From the NCBI GenBank assembly GCA_007571105.1, contig RKRZ01000001.1, positions 1 through 5,451 of the forward strand: DNA of 5,451 nucleotides. The letters run 5' to 3'. The DNA is from Gammaproteobacteria bacterium. GTDB taxonomy: Bacteria > Pseudomonadota > Gammaproteobacteria > Poriferisulfidales > Poriferisulfidaceae. Positions 1 to 5,451 of this stretch are shown here, in pieces. Within the stretch, counting starts at the first letter, position 1. Each line of letters begins with the position of its first letter. The notes below the pieces were generated by a model. It searched no databases, had not been told where the DNA came from, and saw only the letters and a program-made list of their open reading frames with translations. The position numbers and the translations under genes are program-made.

Positions 1-108
1 GCTTTGTATGGGTCCACCACCTTTCGAACTCGGGTCGTTGGTGAAAGTGGAATGGTACCGGAGAGGCTCCTCCTCCTGTGTCGAGGCGTGCCAAAGGTTC
101 TACAGTAA
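1..108 (+). CDS. Possible C-terminal tail of an upstream gene (partial)
   Basis: The first reading frame is open from the window edge for 35 codons and ends at a TAA at 106-108. It reads as a basic, leucine-containing tail (ending ...CRGVPKVLQ). The TAA lies inside the TAAGGAG ribosome binding site of the next gene, and only 8 bases separate the stop from that ATG, which is a typical operon junction. I recognise no family in so short a piece. A second frame (ATG at 8) is also open here, continuing into the next gene, so the choice of frame is uncertain. This stretch could equally be a non-coding leader. Confidence 0.3.
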   Translation, partial: ALYGSTTFRTRVVGESGMVPERLLLLCRGVPKVLQ

Positions 109-112
109 GGAG
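106..112 (+). promoter_or_regulatory. Strong Shine-Dalgarno site for the small membrane protein
   Basis: TAAGGAG lies 4 bases before the ATG at 117. It closely matches the anti-Shine-Dalgarno sequence of 16S rRNA and decides the start: a GTG at 78 in the same frame would add 13 residues but has no comparable site. Confidence 0.75.
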
Positions 113-116
113 AAAA

Positions 117-476
117 ATGGAACTGAGTGCAAAAACACTATGGCCCCTGTTCCCTTTGCTCCTGTTAGTGGTGGTGGTGTGTTTGACGGCGGCCCTGGTG
201 GTGGTCGTTCGTCGGAAAATGGACCGGACCACGATCCGGATTCAAGCCGGAGTCCTCACGTGTTATGGCCTGGCGGCCGTGACGGCGATTGCCAGTGAAG
301 GTGGCGGAATCTCGTCTCACGTCCACCGGCCTTTTTCGATCTTGACGCAAGTCCTGATCGTATGGGTGATCGCTCGCTGTTGGGGAAAAGAACGACGTGC
401 CCTTGTCGCCTTGAACGTCACGGCGTGGGCAGCGATCCTGGCGGATACTGCTTTGCATTATCTCCTCGTGCGGTGA
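117..476 (+). CDS. Small four-helix integral membrane protein of unknown function
   Basis: This 119-residue protein is mostly hydrophobic. Four membrane segments can be seen: about residues 8-31 (a leucine/valine-rich run), 43-59, 73-89 and 95-117. Short basic links (RRK at 32-34 and KERR at 91-94) suggest which loops stay in the cytoplasm. A glycine-rich link with two histidines (about 60-72, containing H68 and H70) joins helices 2 and 3. I recognise no family and assign no function. The start is the ATG preceded by TAAGGAG. The possible upstream tail ends 8 bases before it, so it may be the last gene of an operon entering from the left. It converges on the redox-enzyme gene with 35 bases between the two stop codons. 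A role in the peptide system to the right is not supported, because the gene is separated from the exporters by an opposing gene. Confidence 0.75.
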   Translation: MELSAKTLWPLFPLLLLVVVVCLTAALVVVVRRKMDRTTIRIQAGVLTCYGLAAVTAIASEGGGISSHVHRPFSILTQVLIVWVIARCWGKERRALVALNVTAWAAILADTALHYLLVR

Positions 477-511
477 AGCGCACGCTGGAAATCGCGTGAA
501 GGGAAGAGGCG

Positions 512-1261
512 CTACGGCTGTCTGAGTCCGCAGACCCGTGCAATGCCGTCACGGTATTGCAACCATACCTTCAACCCCGTTTCCAATTTTTCCAGGATTA
601 AGGTTTTGGTATCGGATTCGACGGCTTCTTTGACAATAAGGTCGTAGACAACGGACCGGTTACAGGGTTCGATCATCTCTCTCGCTCGAACGAGGTCGAG
701 GTGTTCCGGAAGGAGACCGTGGTGGACCACGAGGGGATGTTGCCTGACAATATCTTCAACGTCCGCTTGGGACTTCGGTTCTTTTCGATGCATGGCCTCT
801 TCCCGGTCGTGGACGGAGCCCTCGACAAAAAGGGTGAGGACCGCTGCGCCAACGATCCAGTCTTCCCTGTCACAGATTTCATCAAGCCATTGCCGATAGG
901 CGTAACTGCTCGACAACAACTCGACGTCGCGAAATTCAGCCCGCCTGTACCCCAGGCCCATCATCATTTGAAGGAACAGTTCCTGGTGTGGTTGGCCAAG
1001 CGAGAGCCCCCCCGTTTCTTCTTCATAAATCGTCGTCGCCAAGTGACGACGGATTTGCCATGGGGGATTTTTCCCGACGACCCGCGCGAGCAGGATGGCG
1101 AAATCTCGAAAATAAACCGCATATTCCTGACGGAAATGAATGTTCAGTTGTGCCTTGGTGACGGTGCTGCCATTGAAGTGGGGAGTCGACCAGTGCTGCT
1201 TACGGCCAAGAATGTCGAAAATTCGGTCGCGGAATTGTTCAGCGAAAAGCTTCCACATCAT
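512..1261 (-). CDS. Heme-oxygenase-like (TenA/PqqC/CADD fold) iron-containing redox enzyme
   Basis: This 249-residue, mainly helical protein has the layout of the iron-containing redox enzyme family, related to PqqC, CADD and other heme-oxygenase-like di-metal oxidases. Recognisable parts are a first helix (residues 5-18), the segment around QLNIHFRQEYAVYFRDF (38-54), the metal-helix motif with E80-E82 and then H92 in the GQPHQELFLQ stretch, the FVEGS motif with E147, and HPLVVHHGL (175-183). The end, WLQYRDGIARVCGL (233-246), also looks like this group. Family members usually oxidise small substrates with O2; the substrate here is unknown. The expected H-x3-D/E-x2-H of the last helix reads R194-x3-E198-x2-N201, so one metal site may be altered or lost. 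The start is uncertain: two ATG codons lie in tandem at 1261 and 1258 without a clear Shine-Dalgarno, and the frame stays open about 17 codons upstream without ATG, GTG or TTG. The gene diverges from the NHLP export genes, so it could act as a tailoring enzyme for their cargo (inference only). Confidence 0.87.
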   Translation of the reverse strand: MMWKLFAEQFRDRIFDILGRKQHWSTPHFNGSTVTKAQLNIHFRQEYAVYFRDFAILLARVVGKNPPWQIRRHLATTIYEEETGGLSLGQPHQELFLQMMMGLGYRRAEFRDVELLSSSYAYRQWLDEICDREDWIVGAAVLTLFVEGSVHDREEAMHRKEPKSQADVEDIVRQHPLVVHHGLLPEHLDLVRAREMIEPCNRSVVYDLIVKEAVESDTKTLILEKLETGLKVWLQYRDGIARVCGLRQP

Positions 1262-1361
1262 GGGGCAGGCGAGAGGCTTGATCGAAGATGCAATGCAGGT
1301 GTCGTTTGAATCTTATCGGAACACGAATGATGCGGCGCGTGAGGTCCTCGGGACTTCTCAT
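1239..1361 (-). CDS. Possible small basic ORF overlapping the start of the redox-enzyme gene
   Basis: A 40-codon frame starts at an ATG (1361) that has AGGGTGAG just upstream, a fair ribosome binding site. It ends with TGA at 1239, overlapping the first 23 bases of the redox-enzyme gene in another frame. The predicted peptide is rich in arginine and histidine, with one cysteine (C24), and resembles nothing I know. It could be a translated leader that delivers ribosomes to the redox-enzyme start, which lacks its own ribosome binding site. The same frame extends to a GTG at 1523 (94 codons, with one hydrophobic stretch), but that start has only a weak site. It may well be chance. Confidence 0.22.
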   Translation of the reverse strand: MRSPEDLTRRIIRVPIRFKRHLHCIFDQASRLPHDVEAFR

Positions 1362-1546
1362 TTTACTCACCCTACAATACCGTACCAGCGAGCATACCAT
1401 AACTGAAGAAAAAAGAAAAAACGACATGGCTGTTGTGGCAGCATAAGAGAACAATTTCCAGGCCACGGACGTGGCGCCAGACTCAGGTGAAGATGTGCGG
1501 GTTGGTACAGGCTGAGTTTCCACAGCCTAATTTCCATTGGATACAG

Positions 1547-1581
1547 GACCGTATGTTGTGGTAAAATTACATCTTACGGTC
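1547..1581 (+). promoter_or_regulatory. Imperfect 35-bp dyad, candidate operator over the export-operon promoter
   Basis: The arms GACCGTA (1547-1553) and TACGGTC (1575-1581) are exact inverted repeats. Toward the centre (1564) several more positions also pair: 1555 with 1573, 1557-1559 with 1569-1571, and 1562 with 1566. The dyad contains the candidate -10 element and ends 36 bases before the first export gene. Its size and position suit a dimeric repressor or activator, but an RNA hairpin in the 5' leader cannot be excluded. Confidence 0.4.
1559..1567 (+). promoter_or_regulatory. Extended -10 promoter candidate for the NHLP export operon
   Basis: TGG followed by TAAAAT matches the TGn-TATAAT extended -10 pattern with one mismatch in the hexamer. 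No good -35 is present (TTGGAT at 1537-1542 is weak and 19 bases away), which is tolerated with extended -10 promoters. Transcription would begin near 1574, leaving a leader of about 43 bases before the GTG at 1618. Confidence 0.35.
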
Positions 1582-1617
1582 ATGATCCAATACGCGAAAA
1601 CATAAAGATTTTCAATA

Positions 1618-2520
1618 GTGTATAACGGTATTTTTCGGGAAAAGGCGCTCGTCAGTGCGGCAAGCGCGGAACCGTCAGACGATTTGCTGCGGGTAACGGC
1701 ACCCCATGAGTGGATGATTCTGGCTGGTTTTGGCGTGGCGCTTTTTGCGGTCTCCATCTGGTTGGTGTTCGGGAGTCTGGAGCGTCGTCTGTCTTTCACG
1801 GGCGCCCTGATGCAGCCGGGCGAAAGGCATTCGGTCGTCTCCGGGACCACCGGGGTCATCATGGAGGTCCATGTGAATATCGGCGAAAAGGTTGGCGCAG
1901 GCCAGGCGCTGGCACGTGTGCTGTTGCCGGATATCGACCGGCAGTTGCAAGTTACCCGCACACGTATCAACAGGCTGGAACGTCAATTGACTGCATCGCC
2001 TCAGAACAGCCATCGCGAGATTGCGGAAACACTGGCCAATACGCGCGTTGAACGTATCGAGCTTGAGGCGCTTGCGGCTGAAGGCGGGATCATTTCCAGT
2101 CCTCGCGACGGACTGGTTTCGGCGTTGCACATCAAGGTTGGCCAGGGGGTGACGGTCGGAACCCCTGTCGCTGAATTGCGAACTGAAACGGGGCGTCCGT
2201 CGGAGGCCATTGTCTTTCTCCGTCTGGAGCAGGCGCGTTTGCTTCGGGAAGGCATGAAGGCGCGCATCACAACCGCGCACAGTCCGGGCACACGGTCCGT
2301 GTCTGCTGAGGTTATTGAGATCACTCGCAATCCGTTGCGTTCGCCTGCCGGGTTTTCCGGTCCGGAAAGCGAACAGCGACAAGTGGGGGAACCGGCGCAC
2401 AGAGTGCGCGTGGCCGTACAGGAACACCAGGACGTCACCCCGGTGGATGGCCTGCCGTGTCGAGTTGATTTTATCCTGGGAGATATCTCACCCTTGGGTC
2501 TGCTGACAGGCGCAGGTTAG
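1618..2520 (+). CDS. NHLP/NHLM bacteriocin system secretion protein (HlyD-type membrane fusion protein)
   Basis: This 300-residue periplasmic adaptor is predicted to link the inner-membrane ABC exporters to the outer envelope. The N-terminus (FREKAL, then DDLLRVTAPHEW at 21-32) is characteristic of the NHLM secretion-protein family. A single membrane anchor lies at about 33-51. The first half of a biotinyl/lipoyl-like domain is at about 73-101 (SGTTGVIMEVHVNIGEKV), a short coiled-coil hairpin at about 104-155, and the second lipoyl half at about 157-187 (SSPRDGLVSALHIKVGQGV), followed by a beta-barrel region. The length is as expected. The start is the GTG at 1618: an in-frame TAA lies at 1603-1605 and no ATG exists near the expected N-terminus. 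The ribosome binding site is weak (AAAGA, 1604-1608). It is the first of three co-directional genes, with 7 bases before the next. A generic HlyD protein of another type 1 exporter is the alternative, but the neighbours argue for NHLP. Confidence 0.9.
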   Translation: MYNGIFREKALVSAASAEPSDDLLRVTAPHEWMILAGFGVALFAVSIWLVFGSLERRLSFTGALMQPGERHSVVSGTTGVIMEVHVNIGEKVGAGQALARVLLPDIDRQLQVTRTRINRLERQLTASPQNSHREIAETLANTRVERIELEALAAEGGIISSPRDGLVSALHIKVGQGVTVGTPVAELRTETGRPSEAIVFLRLEQARLLREGMKARITTAHSPGTRSVSAEVIEITRNPLRSPAGFSGPESEQRQVGEPAHRVRVAVQEHQDVTPVDGLPCRVDFILGDISPLGLLTGAG

Positions 2521-2527
2521 CTCAAAC

Positions 2528-4735
2528 ATGCTGAATAGTCTTCGAGGTGCAGGCAGCAAAGGGGCTGGGTCTGCCCGGCGAGTGCGGACTCCTATGGTCC
2601 TTCAACTGGAAGGCACCGAGTGCGGCGCTGCCTGTCTTGGAATTATCCTGGCCTATTTCGGACGCTGGGTTTCGCTTCATGAATTGCGAGAGGCCTGCAA
2701 CGTCGGACGTGACGGCTCAAATGGCGACGACATCATGAAGGCTGCCCGCAGCTATGGCCTGAAAGCTGCGGGCTGGCGCAAGGATATCGACCGTCTCCAG
2801 ACGCTGCAGATGCCTTTGATCATCTTCTGGAAATTTCATCATTTCGTCGTGCTCGAAGGAATTGGCCAAGGGTGCTACTACCTGAATGATCCATCCAGCG
2901 GCCACTGTGTGGTCGACGATGACGAATTCGACCGGTGTTTTACCGGTGTCGCCATTTCATTCGAACCTGATGAGTCGTTTCAACCGAACAAGCCGCCTCC
3001 CGGAATCCTGTACCGGTTCTGGGCATGGCTGGGACACGTCCGTCCGGCTCTCGGCTATGCGGTTCTCTGCGGATTATTTCTCATCTTTCCGGGCTTGGCC
3101 CTCCCCCTGCTGCTGTCGGTTTTTGTGGACCATGTTCTGGATAGTCAGATGGTATCGGGCAGCGCCTTGGCCCTGCTGATGCTCGTCGCCGGCACGTCGA
3201 TCTATGCACTGACGTGGTTACAAATGCGTACCTTGCGAAAAATGGCCGTGGTTCTGTCCATCCAGCAGTCGGACCGTTATTTGATGCATTTGCTGCAACT
3301 TCCGATGCACTTTTTTTCCCGCCGTTACGCCGGCGACCTGGCGACGCGCATGCAGTTAATCGACGACATCGCGCAATCAGGCACCGGGCAGTTGACCGGC
3401 CTCATGATCGAACTCGTCATGAGTCTGGCGTTCCTGGCAATGATGCTCTGGTTTGACGCGCTGTTGGGAGCGGTGGTCGGCTTGCTGGGCGTAGCCTGCC
3501 TGCTTCTGACGCGAGTCGTCGCATCTCGGCGCACGGACTACAATCACAAACTGCTCCGTGAGCAGGGGTTGATGATGGGTGTGGGCATGGCTGGGATTAA
3601 CACGATCGAAACCATGAAGGCGACGGGTTTTGAAAACAGCTTTTTCTCGCGTTTCGGCGGGCATCAAGCGCGTGAGTTGAGCGCTCGACAAAAGTTCGCG
3701 GAACTGGGCCATGTGACCGCGTCACTGCCCCCTCTCTTCCTGGTGCTCGGCTCGGCCGTTGTTCTGGGGCTGGGGGGCTGGCGCGTCATGTCCGGAGACA
3801 TGACGATCGGCGTCTTGATAGGATTCAACGTCGTGGCAGGCAACTTCCTGGGACCTATTGGCCGCTTTGTCCAGTTCGCCGATGTGCTGCAAACCATGAA
3901 CGCCAACATGCAACGGCTTAATGACGTCTTCGAGAGTGAGACGGACAAGGACCTTGACAAACAGGATGCCACGCCCTCTTCCGGAATCGTCACACTGGCG
4001 GGCCGTACGCGTCTGGCAGGCCGCGTTGAATTGCGCAACCTGACGTTCGGTTTTCAGCGTAACCGACCTCCGCTGCTCGAGAATTTCAGCCTGATAATCG
4101 AGCCGGGACAGCGGGTGGCGATCGTCGGTCCCAGCGGCTCGGGCAAGTCTACGCTGTCACTGCTGATCGCCGGCGTTTATCAGCCCTGGTCCGGAGAGAT
4201 TCTGTTCGACGGCTATCGACGAGAGGAAATCCCGCAAGAGATACTCTACAGTTCGATCGCGTTCGTCAATCAGAATGTCGTCTTGTTCTCTGCGACCGTG
4301 CGCGAGAATCTCACGTTATGGAACCCGACCGTGTCGGATGACGCCATTGTGGCCGCAGCTCGGGATGCGGCGATCCATGATGACGTCATCGCGCGTCCGC
4401 TGGGATACAACTCGGAAGTGGAAGAAAGCGGACGGAATTTCAGCGGTGGCCAAAGGCAGCGCCTGGAAATTGCCCGCGCGCTCTGCAACAATCCGTCAGT
4501 CCTGGTCCTTGATGAAGCCACCAGTGGACTGGATACCGTGAACGAACTGTATATTGACCACGCCGTTCGCAGGCGCGGCTGCACCAGCCTGATCGTCGCA
4601 CACCGGCTCAGCACGGTCCGTGACAGTGATCTGATCGTCGTGCTCCGGAATGGCAAGGAAGTCCAGCGCGGAACCCATGACGAACTGATTGCGTTGAAAG
4701 AAGGTCTCTATTGTGAGCTCGCCAGACCGGAGTAA
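2528..4735 (+). CDS. NHLP/NHLM bacteriocin export ABC transporter with C39 peptidase, permease and ATPase
   Basis: This 735-residue inner-membrane protein should cleave the leader from a precursor peptide, typically after a double glycine, and export the core using ATP. The N-terminal C39 peptidase (about 20-150) has an intact catalytic set: Q26, C32 in EGTECGAACLG, H105 in HHFVVLEG, and D121 in LNDPSSG. The membrane domain has six predicted helices, at about 175-200, 211-232, two within 292-331, and two within 396-445. The ATPase domain (about 498-735) has Walker A GPSGSGKST (534-542), Q-loop Q582, signature FSGGQRQR (638-645), Walker B VLVLDE (658-663) with D-loop SGLD, and H692. All key residues are present, so it should be active. 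Length is normal for the family. The start at 2528 follows the HlyD-type gene by 7 bases with only a weak AGG upstream, suggesting translational coupling. Its 3' end overlaps the next gene by 23 bases. Confidence 0.95.
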   Translation: MLNSLRGAGSKGAGSARRVRTPMVLQLEGTECGAACLGIILAYFGRWVSLHELREACNVGRDGSNGDDIMKAARSYGLKAAGWRKDIDRLQTLQMPLIIFWKFHHFVVLEGIGQGCYYLNDPSSGHCVVDDDEFDRCFTGVAISFEPDESFQPNKPPPGILYRFWAWLGHVRPALGYAVLCGLFLIFPGLALPLLLSVFVDHVLDSQMVSGSALALLMLVAGTSIYALTWLQMRTLRKMAVVLSIQQSDRYLMHLLQLPMHFFSRRYAGDLATRMQLIDDIAQSGTGQLTGLMIELVMSLAFLAMMLWFDALLGAVVGLLGVACLLLTRVVASRRTDYNHKLLREQGLMMGVGMAGINTIETMKATGFENSFFSRFGGHQARELSARQKFAELGHVTASLPPLFLVLGSAVVLGLGGWRVMSGDMTIGVLIGFNVVAGNFLGPIGRFVQFADVLQTMNANMQRLNDVFESETDKDLDKQDATPSSGIVTLAGRTRLAGRVELRNLTFGFQRNRPPLLENFSLIIEPGQRVAIVGPSGSGKSTLSLLIAGVYQPWSGEILFDGYRREEIPQEILYSSIAFVNQNVVLFSATVRENLTLWNPTVSDDAIVAAARDAAIHDDVIARPLGYNSEVEESGRNFSGGQRQRLEIARALCNNPSVLVLDEATSGLDTVNELYIDHAVRRRGCTSLIVAHRLSTVRDSDLIVVLRNGKEVQRGTHDELIALKEGLYCELARPE
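4700..4704 (+). promoter_or_regulatory. Ribosome binding site that fixes the GTG start of the second ABC gene
   Basis: GAAGG lies 8 bases before the GTG at 4713, inside the end of the preceding gene. An in-frame TGA at 4695-4697 rules out a longer protein, and no other ATG, GTG or TTG start occurs before the conserved N-terminal region. Confidence 0.6.
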
Positions 4736-5451
4736 TCAGGAACCGGCAGCGTCCGGCAATGCCGTCAGCTTTACGGAATTTGTCCGCTCCCTGGACGACC
4801 CGGTCCCCTGTGTCGGCAATCGACCGCTGCATCTGAACGATTCCGGCGTCGCCTGGTTGGTGGAGCGCGGCGCTGTCGATCTCTTTACGGTCGAATATCA
4901 GCAGGGTCGTACGATCTCGTTCTTCAAGCATATCCTGCGCGCCAGACAGGGACGGATCCTGTTCGGCGCGGACAGGGATGGCGATTCCCCCGGACTGGGG
5001 CTGATCGGCAAGGGGCTGCCTGGTTCCAGCATAAGGCCGATACCACTACGCGCATTGCAGGACAAGCTGTCCAACCGGGTGATTCGCAATGTGATCGTCA
5101 CCCAGATTGATGCCTGGATCCGTGAATTTTCCGAAGCCGTTGCGCGTGACATTGATCCCAGACCGCCGATCGACTGCCTGCTCACATCCGGTCAGGCGAC
5201 GGAGGCGGTCGGCGTCATCTCGTCGGCGCAAGGCGTTACCTGGATTGATGGTCGAAACGCCGATGCCGCCTTTCTGGGCCTGGAAGAACCGGAGGCCGAA
5301 GAGTCCGGCCTGATGCCAATCAGTCCCGGAAGTTGGGTCACCCTTATGGGTGCCGCCATTGTCACGGGCCGATCCTCAATGGATCTGCCTGTCGAAGACC
5401 TGCTGTTCCGGCGCCTTCGTGAATTTCACCGGTTGGTTTTGGATTCCGAGG
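4713..5451 (+). CDS. NHLP/NHLM bacteriocin export ABC transporter permease/ATPase subunit, second type (partial, 3' end missing)
   Basis: This frame is open from the GTG at 4713 to the window edge, giving 246 residues of what is normally a protein of roughly 900-1000. The N-terminal part carries the marks of the second NHLM ABC subunit, which has no C39 peptidase: GNRPLHLNDSGVAWLVERGAVDLF (35-58) and then a small beta-rich, cyclic-nucleotide-binding-like segment ending in GRILFGAD (80-87). The remainder (about 100-246) belongs to the long cytoplasmic region before the membrane and ATPase domains, both outside the window. The protein is expected to pair with the upstream peptidase-ABC protein in the inner membrane. 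It begins 23 bases before the end of that gene, which implies coupled translation and a fixed ratio of the two. There is no frameshift or stop within the visible part. Confidence 0.9.
   Translation, partial: MSSPDRSNQEPAASGNAVSFTEFVRSLDDPVPCVGNRPLHLNDSGVAWLVERGAVDLFTVEYQQGRTISFFKHILRARQGRILFGADRDGDSPGLGLIGKGLPGSSIRPIPLRALQDKLSNRVIRNVIVTQIDAWIREFSEAVARDIDPRPPIDCLLTSGQATEAVGVISSAQGVTWIDGRNADAAFLGLEEPEAEESGLMPISPGSWVTLMGAAIVTGRSSMDLPVEDLLFRRLREFHRLVLDSE

Larger units (their letters stand above)
1262..1617. other. Divergent intergenic region between the redox enzyme and the export operon
   Basis: No convincing full gene lies in these 356 bases. On the plus side they contain an extended -10 promoter candidate in a 35-bp dyad (1547-1581). 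They also hold a 14-bp palindrome, GCCACG-GA-CGTGGC (1462-1475), overlapped by the 8-bp palindrome TGGCGCCA (1472-1479). An A-rich run lies at 1406-1421 and reads as a T-rich run on the minus strand. Just beyond it on the minus strand is a weak extended -10 (TGGTATGCT, 1399 to 1391) that could serve the redox enzyme. The region is visibly richer in A and T than the export genes. I see no NHLP or Nif11 precursor peptide, tRNA or terminator here. Confidence 0.6.

Noticed and set aside
8..298. 96-codon frame with a Gly-rich tail that could suggest a peptide precursor
   Set aside because: It overlaps the membrane-protein gene, which has the better ribosome binding site and clear helices. The glycine-rich part is the out-of-frame reading of valine/leucine codons, and there is no NHLP-like leader.
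481..498. Inverted repeat CACGC...GCGTG between the two convergent stop codons as a terminator
   Set aside because: The stem is only 5 bp with an 8-base loop, and no T-run follows on either strand.
701..1309. 202-codon plus-strand frame opposite the redox-enzyme gene
   Set aside because: It lies antisense to a gene with clear family motifs and shows no recognisable domain; it is a shadow of that gene's codon pattern.
1239..1523. 94-codon minus-strand frame from a GTG, with one hydrophobic stretch, filling the divergent gap
   Set aside because: Its start has only a weak ribosome binding site, it uses several rare codons (ATA, AGA, AGG), and it overlaps the real redox-enzyme gene. Only the inner ATG start at 1361 has a fair binding site, so that shorter version alone was kept as a weak candidate.
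1582..1605. Seven-codon ATG frame just upstream of the HlyD-type gene as a leader peptide
   Set aside because: It has no ribosome binding site, would start only about 8 bases from the predicted transcript start, and has no repeated regulatory codons.
1675..2427. 250-codon minus-strand frame opposite the HlyD-type gene
   Set aside because: It is antisense to a protein with a membrane anchor, lipoyl halves and a coiled coil in the expected order. Its own translation is Arg/His/Gln-rich without any motif.

Overview
The window (5451 bp, moderately GC-rich) comes from a bacterium whose identity cannot be fixed from sequence alone. A membrane-fusion protein paired with peptidase-containing ABC exporters points to a two-membrane (Gram-negative type) cell. 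Proteobacteria or Nitrospirota would fit, but that is a guess.

Left part (1-1261): a possible C-terminal tail of an unseen upstream gene ends at 108. It is followed by a small gene for a four-helix membrane protein (117-476, plus strand) with a very good ribosome binding site. Converging on it is a minus-strand gene (512-1261) for a heme-oxygenase-like (TenA/PqqC/CADD-fold) iron-containing redox enzyme. Two histidines I would expect in its last metal-binding helix are replaced by Arg194 and Asn201.

Middle (1262-1617): a divergent intergenic region of 356 bp. It holds an extended -10 promoter candidate embedded in a 35-bp dyad just upstream of the exporter operon, further short palindromes, an A-rich run, and a possible 40-codon minus-strand ORF that overlaps the start of the redox-enzyme gene.

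Right part (1618-5451): three tightly packed plus-strand genes form the export machine of the NHLP/NHLM ('nitrile hydratase leader peptide / microcin') natural-product family. In order they are an HlyD-type membrane-fusion protein, an ABC transporter with an intact N-terminal C39 cysteine peptidase (Cys32, His105, Asp121), and the start of the companion ABC subunit, which runs off the window end. The peptidase-ABC protein is expected to cut the leader from a precursor peptide at a double-glycine type site and pump out the core. The second ABC protein partners it and the HlyD protein bridges the periplasm. No precursor peptide with a recognisable NHLP or Nif11 leader is visible here, so the cargo must be encoded outside the window. 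The redox enzyme is a plausible but unproven tailoring enzyme for that cargo.
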